Shown: positions 40,880 to 48,124 of the stretch, in pieces | Position numbering within the stretch: the stretch's first letter is position 1 | How the letters are laid out: each line of letters opens with the position of its first letter | From: Dyadobacter sp. UC 10 | GTDB lineage: Bacteria; Bacteroidota; Bacteroidia; Cytophagales; Spirosomataceae | Assembly (NCBI RefSeq): GCF_008369915.1 | Contig: NZ_VSRN01000001.1 | Span: forward strand, 3,282,501 to 3,346,500 | Reading direction: 5' to 3' | DNA: 64,000 nucleotides | Position numbers and translations under genes: made by a program | The notes under the pieces: generated by a model | What the model saw: the letters and a program-made list of their open reading frames with translations, nothing else | Databases searched by the model: none | Told to the model about the DNA's origin: nothing

Positions 40880-42553
40880 TTAATTGATGTTAGGACTTGA
40901 AAATCCCAGTTTTTTCAGGCCTGTCTTCACTTCCGGGGCGCTCATGAAAAGTTTCCAGGGCAATTCGCTGCGATGGTTTTCGATCATGATCACGATCGGC
41001 CCCTGGTCGATAGCGAGGTAGGAGTCTGCAAACCATAGCTGATCCAGCGAGAATGCATCATGAAACCCGTATTGGCCCCAGATTTTATCTCCAAGCTTGT
41101 AATAGAAAAATCTGAGGGCCTTCATCGACTCGGCAGGCGTATAAGGAAATGCTGACAATGCAGCAGTCGGCGTGATAACACCTTTGTCGTTGGTAGGGGA
41201 ATTTGCATTGTACCCGTTCGGAATGTCGCTTGCGGTAAGTCCCCAGCACTGGTCGCTATATCCGTTAAATTGCTGTGGATTAGCAATGCAGTAATTATAG
41301 TTGATTAATGAATGGTTTTTGTTTTGAGTGAAATAGTTAGTGTACTGGTCAGCGAGGCCTGTCGGATTGAGTCCAAGAAAAGAGTAGTGCGAAAAAAACA
41401 GCGGACCGCCATAAGCTTCGCCCAGTGGCAGGTTAATATGATGGTAGCTATTCCCATTCTTCAAATCTCCCGATCTGGCCCAGCCATTGTCGTAAACGGC
41501 TTTTGAAATACCATGTGTCGGAGAGGAGGCGGCGAGCGCGTAAGTGATCAGACATTCATTCCAGCCCCGGATCTGGTGGTTCATTTCCCAGCCAAAATTG
41601 GGGCTCCAATGCCAGTACAGCACATTCTCGTTACTTTTTTGAAACCAATCCCATTCAACACCTTCCCAGATCGCATTGATATCAGCACGCAAAGCAGTTT
41701 CGACAGTTGTATTTGCATTAAAATACTGGCGTGCAGTGAGTAGCCCTTGTACCAGAAAAGCGGTTTCAACCAGATCTGCGCCATTATCTTTTTCACTGAA
41801 CGGGACAACTGCACCAGTTGCGCCGTTTAACCAATGCGGGAATGCACCGTGAAATTTTTGTGCGTTGGTTTTCAGGAAAGCGGCAATTTTTTGCATTCGT
41901 TCGGCTCCCTGGACGCGGGTAATGAATTTCCTTTCTATCGCAACAGGTATTGTCATAATCCCGAAACCACTTCCACCACTGGTCACGACGTCGCCCGAGG
42001 TGTTACGTTCCCGGGCCAGCCCGCTGACCGGGTGGGCAAAATCCCAGAAGTATTTAAAAGTTTGCTGTTGAACCAGAGTTAGCAGTGCTTCGTCCGACAG
42101 AACGGGAAACTTATCGGTGCTGTCCAGTTGCGTGGTCAGGTTCACAGCCACCGCATTCAGCAGGGTGCCATTGGTTTTCGACGTCAATGCCTTTGTTGCC
42201 GAAACCGTGTACGCATTTAAATATTCCAGATCAGAAGCCGGCACTACCAGAACCGAGCTGTCACCGTTTTCCAATGTAGCAGAAAAAGGTATTTTCTCAC
42301 CCGCCTGACTGGTAAAGGTGATTCCTTCTGTGAGGGAGGTATTGTTAATGGTGGTTGAAAACGTGAACCTGATATCTGGTTTCAGGTTCACGTTTTTGTA
42401 ATTAAAACCTGAGAAGGAGTTGTTGACTTTCAGGCTGTTGAATTCGAAGGAGGAGGGAATTACAGGTTTTTCAGGCCCGGGTTCACTTTCTGTTTTACAG
42501 GAGATCCCGAGCCATAGTAACAATCCGATCAGTATCAGGTTTTTAAAATGCAT
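40880..42553 (-). CDS. GH144-type beta-1,2-glucanase lipoprotein with N-terminal Ig-like domain (enzyme 2)
   Basis: A 557-residue lipoprotein: the signal peptide ends LWLGISC, with the lipidated cysteine near residue 19. Residues about 35-145 form a Big_5-like Ig domain (PDIRFTFSTTINNTSLTEGITF). The catalytic part repeats the motifs of enzyme 1: FWDFAHPVSGLARERN, SGGSGFGIMTI, GAFPHWLNGATGAVVPF, YWHWSPNFGWEMNHQIRGWN and AIDQGPIVIMIENHRSE. As a lipoprotein with a spacer domain it is probably exposed on the cell surface and makes the first cuts. Its start directly abuts the stop of the LamG gene. Confidence 0.87.
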   Translation of the reverse strand: MHFKNLILIGLLLWLGISCKTESEPGPEKPVIPSSFEFNSLKVNNSFSGFNYKNVNLKPDIRFTFSTTINNTSLTEGITFTSQAGEKIPFSATLENGDSSVLVVPASDLEYLNAYTVSATKALTSKTNGTLLNAVAVNLTTQLDSTDKFPVLSDEALLTLVQQQTFKYFWDFAHPVSGLARERNTSGDVVTSGGSGFGIMTIPVAIERKFITRVQGAERMQKIAAFLKTNAQKFHGAFPHWLNGATGAVVPFSEKDNGADLVETAFLVQGLLTARQYFNANTTVETALRADINAIWEGVEWDWFQKSNENVLYWHWSPNFGWEMNHQIRGWNECLITYALAASSPTHGISKAVYDNGWARSGDLKNGNSYHHINLPLGEAYGGPLFFSHYSFLGLNPTGLADQYTNYFTQNKNHSLINYNYCIANPQQFNGYSDQCWGLTASDIPNGYNANSPTNDKGVITPTAALSAFPYTPAESMKALRFFYYKLGDKIWGQYGFHDAFSLDQLWFADSYLAIDQGPIVIMIENHRSELPWKLFMSAPEVKTGLKKLGFSSPNIN

Positions 42554-43396
42554 TTATTTTCCTCTTGATTCCAGTTTGACCAGCGCGTCTATTTCATTGT
42601 CTTTCAAAGCGACATTATAGATACGCACTTCATCCAGTGAGCCTGTGAGGTAACTAGCCCAGGGTTCTCCTTTGGAAGCGGTGGTCAGACTTGGTGAAGT
42701 TTGAAACTGAACTGTTCCGAAAACCATTTTGCCCGGATTTTTCCATTTAAGATTGCCAAATTTGGCAACCGTGGCAGTAGCGGTTTTGGAACCATTGACG
42801 TAAATAGAAAAAGTAGAGGAGGGGGCATCGTAAGACAGCGAAAGATGCGTCCAGGAGTTGTAAAGGTTGACAATCCCTTCTTTGGAAACCCAGGTATCTA
42901 TGGTGTCATTCTGAATATGTGCCTTGAAGATACCGTCATTACCTGTGCCTCCATTTTCAAAGAAAGTGTCAATGTTTCCCCAAAATCCATCCTTTTTAGA
43001 AAGTCCAACCAAACCGATAACACCTCCCGCAGCAGTAGTGGAAGGGCTGTTGACCCAATAGGTCATGGTAAAGCTTTGCAGCCCCAGAATCGCTGTTGTA
43101 GGTTCAAAAAGCACGTAACCGTTTTTCGCTCCACGCATGGCCTGGCCTTTCAGACCATTCGCAAAAGCAGTACCGGTATTGACGCCCGCTGTTTTCGAAA
43201 CGGCATCGGAATAATCACCATCAAATGGGAAGTAAGCGACGAGGTTTGTAGCTGCTATCTCCGCCGAGCTTGTGAACCCGCCGATGGAAACAGCAGGCGC
43301 ATAACTCTCAGGGTCAAATTTTTCGTAGCACGAAGACATTCCGGTAACCAGCAGGGTGCCGATTATCAAGTTCAGTTTACTTCTAAAAGTTTTCAT
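42554..43396 (-). CDS. LamG/concanavalin-fold surface lipoprotein
   Basis: A 280-residue lipoprotein (GTLLVTGMSSC, cysteine near residue 23). The mature part is a laminin-G-like (LamG_3) jelly roll: LVAYFPFDGDYSDAVSK, SFTMTYWVNSP, WTHLSLSYDAPSSTFSIYVNG and GSLDEVRIYNVALKDNEIDAL. Its position between SusD and the glucanases is where surface glycan-binding proteins are found, so it may bind the beta-glucan; a catalytic role is not supported. It lies about 21 bp after susD. Confidence 0.85.
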   Translation of the reverse strand: MKTFRSKLNLIIGTLLVTGMSSCYEKFDPESYAPAVSIGGFTSSAEIAATNLVAYFPFDGDYSDAVSKTAGVNTGTAFANGLKGQAMRGAKNGYVLFEPTTAILGLQSFTMTYWVNSPSTTAAGGVIGLVGLSKKDGFWGNIDTFFENGGTGNDGIFKAHIQNDTIDTWVSKEGIVNLYNSWTHLSLSYDAPSSTFSIYVNGSKTATATVAKFGNLKWKNPGKMVFGTVQFQTSPSLTTASKGEPWASYLTGSLDEVRIYNVALKDNEIDALVKLESRGK

Positions 43397-43417
43397 CGAT
43401 AGAATTGGCGTTTACGA

Positions 43418-44911
43418 TTAATATCCTGGATTTTGGGTCAATGTACCTCCACTGAGATCTATCTCTGTCTGCGGAACCGGCCATACTTCATTTTTATTCG
43501 CTGTCCAGCCTTTCGGTCCGAAGATCTCGGCTGCTCTTCCCTGGCGGATCACATCGAAATACCGGTCAAATTCCATCGCCAGCTCAACGTGCCGCTCGTG
43601 CCAGATTGCGTTGCGCAAGGCTGTTTTCTCCGTTAATGTAACCTTTGGGAGAACATTTTTCAACGTGCCCCTGGCCCGCGCACGCACCAATTCGAGCGAA
43701 GCAAGCGCCTGAGTGGCATTACCGAGTTCATTGGCCGCCTCGGCATTCATCAGCAAAACCTCTGCATACCGGATTACTCTGACGTTCTGCTGCGCTCCTT
43801 CGTTAAAGCCATTTACGAACATACTCAATGGAACATAGGACTTCTGGTTGTACATTGGATTATCGCCTACTGCCGGGATCGCATCGCCGGAAGGAGTGGT
43901 TTCACCGCGGAAAATGATCGTAGCATCTCTTCTAGGATCTCCTGTCTCGAATGCATCAGCCAACGCTTTTGTAGGAACATTAAAACCCCAACCTCCGCCT
44001 ACAACGCCGCGCACACCCTGAACCTGAGAATACTGGGAGTTGGAGGCATCTTTATTCGACTGGATCAGTTCATTCTGGATTTCGAAAATAGACTCGGTTG
44101 AATTTTCATTCGGAACACGGAAAAGTGCTTCGTACTGGGGAAAAAGCTTGTATTGGCCTGAGGAAATCACCTGACTGGTCAGGTCAAAAACCTGCTGCCA
44201 TTTCGCCTGGTACATCGCCACTTTTGCATGAAGCGAAAGTGCGGCGCCTTTGGTAACACGACCGAGATCGGCGGCGCCGTAACTTTGCGGCAACACCGCA
44301 GCCGCCTCAGCCAGATCCTGCTCAATAGCAGCATAAACTTCTGCTTTTGGTGTGCGTGGAATGTTATATTCGGTCGCATCCTTTGGTACTGCCATCCGAA
44401 GGGGAACATCGCCAAACGCACGGACTAATCTGAAATGTGAATATGCCCGGACAAACTTCGCTTCTGCGATATACCTCGCTTTGAGCGTTTCATCCATCGC
44501 GATAGCAGGAATATTTCCAATTACCTGGTTGGCATAATTGATATTCTGATACTGACCTTGCCAGAAGCCGCCCAGCTGCCCGTCGGTAGACCCTATTTTG
44601 AATGTATCATAGTCATTGAAAAAAGGTGCATCAGAGGCTATACTGCCTTTCTCGGCATCGTCCGAACCTATACTTTCGACTGCAATTGGTGCAAATGCAG
44701 TATTGTTCCAGCTTCTCAGGTTCGCATACATTGCATTCACTGCTTTTGTAGCATCCCCTTCATTTTGCCAGAAAATGGTACCCGCCTGCTTACCCTGAGG
44801 GTCGGTGTCCAGGAAGCTTTCATCGCAGGCAGAAGGTATAATCAGCAAGCCCGCGAGCCCGAGGTACAGACTGGTTTTGCGAATATTGTTCTTAAAATTT
44901 ATAGTCTTCAT
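43418..44911 (-). CDS. RagB/SusD-family outer membrane lipoprotein of the GH144 locus
   Basis: About 497 residues from the ATG at 44911; a longer frame to 44983 would overlap susC. The lipoprotein signal ends in LLIIPSACDESFLDTDPQG. SusD features include the helical pairs FVRAYSHFRLVRAFGDVPL and the C-terminal RHVELAMEFDRYFDVIRQG and WPVPQTEIDLSGGTLTQNPGY. It should cap the SusC barrel and capture oligosaccharides. It lies 13 bp downstream of susC. Confidence 0.95.
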   Translation of the reverse strand: MKTINFKNNIRKTSLYLGLAGLLIIPSACDESFLDTDPQGKQAGTIFWQNEGDATKAVNAMYANLRSWNNTAFAPIAVESIGSDDAEKGSIASDAPFFNDYDTFKIGSTDGQLGGFWQGQYQNINYANQVIGNIPAIAMDETLKARYIAEAKFVRAYSHFRLVRAFGDVPLRMAVPKDATEYNIPRTPKAEVYAAIEQDLAEAAAVLPQSYGAADLGRVTKGAALSLHAKVAMYQAKWQQVFDLTSQVISSGQYKLFPQYEALFRVPNENSTESIFEIQNELIQSNKDASNSQYSQVQGVRGVVGGGWGFNVPTKALADAFETGDPRRDATIIFRGETTPSGDAIPAVGDNPMYNQKSYVPLSMFVNGFNEGAQQNVRVIRYAEVLLMNAEAANELGNATQALASLELVRARARGTLKNVLPKVTLTEKTALRNAIWHERHVELAMEFDRYFDVIRQGRAAEIFGPKGWTANKNEVWPVPQTEIDLSGGTLTQNPGY

Positions 44912-44924
44912 GTTGATTCTGATA

Positions 44925-47900
44925 TTAGAAAGTAACATTGATACCGAAGTTGTAAGTAGCCGAAAGCGGGTACACATTGGCATCGATCCCCGCCTGGGTA
45001 GGCTTGTTTTCGTTAGCCCGAACCTCAGGAGATAAGCCTTTGTATTTGAAGAAATTCAATGCATTCTGCGCATTCGCATACAGGCGCAGCTTTCTGATTT
45101 TCATCTTTTCACTAACCGTTTGCGGTAGCGTGAAGCCAAGCTGCGCATTTCGAACCCTGAAATAGCTGCCGCTCTGCACAAAGAAAGTGTTAGGCATATA
45201 ATTCTGGCCGCCTCCGATGTTGGCAGAAGGGTAAGTGTTGGAAGTTCCTTCACCATGCCAGCGATTATCGAAGTAGTCTTTGGTGAAGTTCTCATTTCCA
45301 TAACGCCAGCCCAGGTTTGCATTGTAAATGTCAACTCCTGAAACCCCCTGGAAATCAAGCATCAAATCAAAATTTTTATAGTTCCAGTTGGTATTGATGC
45401 CGTAGGTGAATTTGGGGTTTGGATTTCCGATTACCTGTCTGTCCAGACCTGTGATAGCTCCGTCGGGGGTACCGTTGGTTCCGCTGATATCCCGGTAACG
45501 AAAATCTCCCGGCTTTGCATTGGACTGTGCAGAATTCTTGATCTCGTCCTGAGTTTGGAAGATTCCATCAACAACAAATCCATAAAATGAACCGATCGGA
45601 TCACCTACTACGGTCCTGGTTGCAAGTGCGCCACTCGTCAGGCCGACGCCCCCGTCATAAATAGGATTAGCACCTGAGGTTACCGACAAAACTTTGTTGT
45701 CATTAATACCTCCATTGAAACCAATGCTGTAAGAAAGGTCATCGCCAATATCATCGCGCCAGGATAGGGCAAATTCAAAACCCTTATTCTGGAAAGTTGC
45801 CTGGTTTCCTACAATACGACCCGATTCAGTTCCGATTGAAGTCAATACAGGAATGTCAAAAATTGCCCTTTCCGTTTTCTTGACATAATAATCCAGTTCA
45901 ATGGTCAATCTGGATTTGAGAAATCCAGCCTCAATACCAAAGTCTGTACCGACGCCTCTTTCCCAAACAGTAGTGGGAGGGATGATGGTATTGATGCTTG
46001 CACCGGTATTCAGCTGTCCGCCAAAAATCGCAGCCAGTCCACCGCCGGTCGCGACGGTGAGGGTCGATAAATTGGAAGGAACCGAAGCATTACCGATTTT
46101 ACCCCAGCTACCTCTCAGTTTCAGATTGTCGAAAACGGTCTGACTTTTCATGAAGCCTTCGTTGCTGATTACCCAGCCGGCTCCCACGGATGGAAAGTAA
46201 CCCCATGCATTGCCGCCTTCGAAGAATTTGGAAGAACCATCCGCACGTAAAGAAGCATTCAGCAGATAGCGGTCACCGAAAGAATAATTTACGCGACCGA
46301 AATACGATGCATAGGTTCCCAGATCACCTTCGTCCACCACATTCCGCCCGTCGGTATTGCCCAGGGTCAGGTACAAATCCCCCTCACTTGAATACGGTAC
46401 GTTGAGTGCACTGGCTGTCAGTTTGTATGATTGATCGCGTTGTGCAGATTGTCCCAGCAATGCAGTCAGACTGTGATCGCCGAATTCCTTGGTATAGGTC
46501 AATGTATTTTCAAAGATCCAGTACCGGGCCTGCGGTCTTGTAAAAGTCAACTGGCTGGTCGTATTACGTTGTTTAAATGTAGCAACGTACTCACGGACAT
46601 AGGCCCGCGTTTCGTCCTGCGAATAGCGCCCCCCCAGGCTGGTTTTGAAGGTAAGGCCTTTGAAAAGGTTGAGTTCCGCGTAAGCATTACCTGTCAGAAG
46701 TGTCTTTTTTGTATTCTGATTGAAAAAATCAATGGTTACCTGAGGATTGAAGTTGTTACCGTCACCCAGATTATAATCCGTCGGATCACCGTAAGTACCG
46801 TCGTCGTAATAAACCGGTACAACCGGGCCAGCTGCATATAACTGCCGGAAAATACCTCCTGCTTCATCTTTCGACTTGCTGAATGAACCAGTAGCCGTAT
46901 AACCTACTTTCAGATTTTTTAATACCTGGAAATCGCTTTGTAAACGGGCTGTATAGCGCTTGAAGTTATTTTTCTCTACAACACCATTTTGATCCAGGTA
47001 TCCGAGTGAGAAATTGTAAGTCGATTTCTCTCCGCCTCCGCTGACCGACACCTGATGATTGGTTACCAGTGCGTTTCTGAGAATTTGGTGGTACCAGTCG
47101 GTACCTTCCCCAAATTGGCTCGGGTCGAGAACGTCTTCCTTTCCATTGATCCGGCTCAATTCGTTGACCATTGTGGCATATTCATTTGCATTTGCCATTT
47201 TGATCTGGTTGGTCACTTTTTGGAAGCCGACAAATCCGTCGTAATTCACAACAGCCTGTCCGGATTTTCCTTTTTTAGTTGTGATCAAAACAACCCCGTT
47301 TGCTGCTCTCACACCGTAGATGGACTGGCTGGAAGCATCTTTCAGAATGTTCATGCTCTCAATATCGCCTGAATTAAGAAAGCTGATATCATCAAACCAG
47401 ACTCCATCAACGACATACAGCGGATTAGCACTGCCGTAAGCGGTCCCTACGCCCCTGATCCTGATTTGAGGTGCCTCGCCCGGTTTTCCCGAATTATTGA
47501 TCTGAACCCCCGCAACCTTACCCTGCAAGCCGCTCACGGCATTCATGGAAGGTTGTTTCGAAATGTCCTCGCCTTTGATCTGCACCACAGAACCCGTCAC
47601 ATCCAGTTTTCGCTGCGTACCATACCCGACAACCACCACCTCGGATAAAGCCTTGGCGTCTTCCTGTAATCCGACATTAATGACCGTCTGAGTACCCACG
47701 GTGATTTCCTGGGGCGTCATCCCGATCATTGAAAAAACGAGAATGGCTTGACCCGAGGGGACTTTGATTGCAAAATTTCCTTCGGCATCGGTGGGGACGC
47801 CGGTTGTAGTCCCCTTTATCAGCACGCTGGCTCCTGGTAAAGCTGAGCCGTCTGTCGCAGATGTTACTTTTCCTGTCACATCAATGTCCTGCGCGTAGGA

Positions 47901-47957
47901 TAGTGTTCCAAATGCCAGAAACAAAAAGATGTACAGTAGCCGTACAGTAGTTTTCAT
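44925..47957 (-). CDS. SusC/RagA TonB-linked transporter of the GH144 locus
   Basis: A 1010-residue outer membrane transporter. The signal peptide (LLYIFLFLAFGTLSYAQD) leads directly into the carboxypeptidase-regulatory-like domain (VTGKVTSATDGSALPGASVLI) and the plug (VVVGYGTQRKLDVTGSVV, IESMNILKDASSQSIYGVRAANG). There is no STN domain, so unlike the other SusC in the window it does not signal through FecR; control is by the membrane regulator encoded upstream. The barrel ends in TYNFGINVTF. It probably imports beta-1,2-glucan oligosaccharides. Confidence 0.95.
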   Translation of the reverse strand: MKTTVRLLYIFLFLAFGTLSYAQDIDVTGKVTSATDGSALPGASVLIKGTTTGVPTDAEGNFAIKVPSGQAILVFSMIGMTPQEITVGTQTVINVGLQEDAKALSEVVVVGYGTQRKLDVTGSVVQIKGEDISKQPSMNAVSGLQGKVAGVQINNSGKPGEAPQIRIRGVGTAYGSANPLYVVDGVWFDDISFLNSGDIESMNILKDASSQSIYGVRAANGVVLITTKKGKSGQAVVNYDGFVGFQKVTNQIKMANANEYATMVNELSRINGKEDVLDPSQFGEGTDWYHQILRNALVTNHQVSVSGGGEKSTYNFSLGYLDQNGVVEKNNFKRYTARLQSDFQVLKNLKVGYTATGSFSKSKDEAGGIFRQLYAAGPVVPVYYDDGTYGDPTDYNLGDGNNFNPQVTIDFFNQNTKKTLLTGNAYAELNLFKGLTFKTSLGGRYSQDETRAYVREYVATFKQRNTTSQLTFTRPQARYWIFENTLTYTKEFGDHSLTALLGQSAQRDQSYKLTASALNVPYSSEGDLYLTLGNTDGRNVVDEGDLGTYASYFGRVNYSFGDRYLLNASLRADGSSKFFEGGNAWGYFPSVGAGWVISNEGFMKSQTVFDNLKLRGSWGKIGNASVPSNLSTLTVATGGGLAAIFGGQLNTGASINTIIPPTTVWERGVGTDFGIEAGFLKSRLTIELDYYVKKTERAIFDIPVLTSIGTESGRIVGNQATFQNKGFEFALSWRDDIGDDLSYSIGFNGGINDNKVLSVTSGANPIYDGGVGLTSGALATRTVVGDPIGSFYGFVVDGIFQTQDEIKNSAQSNAKPGDFRYRDISGTNGTPDGAITGLDRQVIGNPNPKFTYGINTNWNYKNFDLMLDFQGVSGVDIYNANLGWRYGNENFTKDYFDNRWHGEGTSNTYPSANIGGGQNYMPNTFFVQSGSYFRVRNAQLGFTLPQTVSEKMKIRKLRLYANAQNALNFFKYKGLSPEVRANENKPTQAGIDANVYPLSATYNFGINVTF

Positions 47958-48003
47958 TTGGTATCAATTAGTTGATTGAACTATTAAAAGAATTAATTGT
48001 CTT

Positions 48004-48036
48004 CAAATTTAAATCCTAAGAATAGCGTAAATCAAA
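48004..48036 (-). promoter_or_regulatory. Promoter of the GH144-locus susC (TTTG-N21-TAAATTTG)
   Basis: On the minus strand the -33 box TTTG (48036 to 48033) and -7 box TAAATTTG (48011 to 48004) are 21 bp apart, a good fit to the Bacteroidota consensus. The leader before susC would be about 40 nt. Confidence 0.72.
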
Positions 48037-48042
48037 AAATGG

Positions 48043-48062
48043 ACTACATCACCACTACATCA
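48043..48062 (-). promoter_or_regulatory. Duplicated 9-bp box next to the susC promoter (activator site candidate)
   Basis: ACTACATCA occurs at 48043-48051 and again at 48054-48062, an 11-bp period (one helical turn). It ends 7 bp upstream of the -33 element as read on the minus strand, the usual place for a class II type activator. The LuxR-type regulator encoded just upstream is the likely binder. Confidence 0.65.
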
Positions 48063-48124
48063 ATTGGAATAATGCAAGGATTTTTACTGTGAATGAAGTT
48101 TTGCTCAGGATTAATCCAATGGCG

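Noticed and set aside
42701..43402. Open frame of 233 codons on the plus strand opposite the LamG gene
   Set aside because: Basic, Arg/Cys-rich nonsense-like composition and no start context; the LamG lipoprotein on the other strand explains the region.
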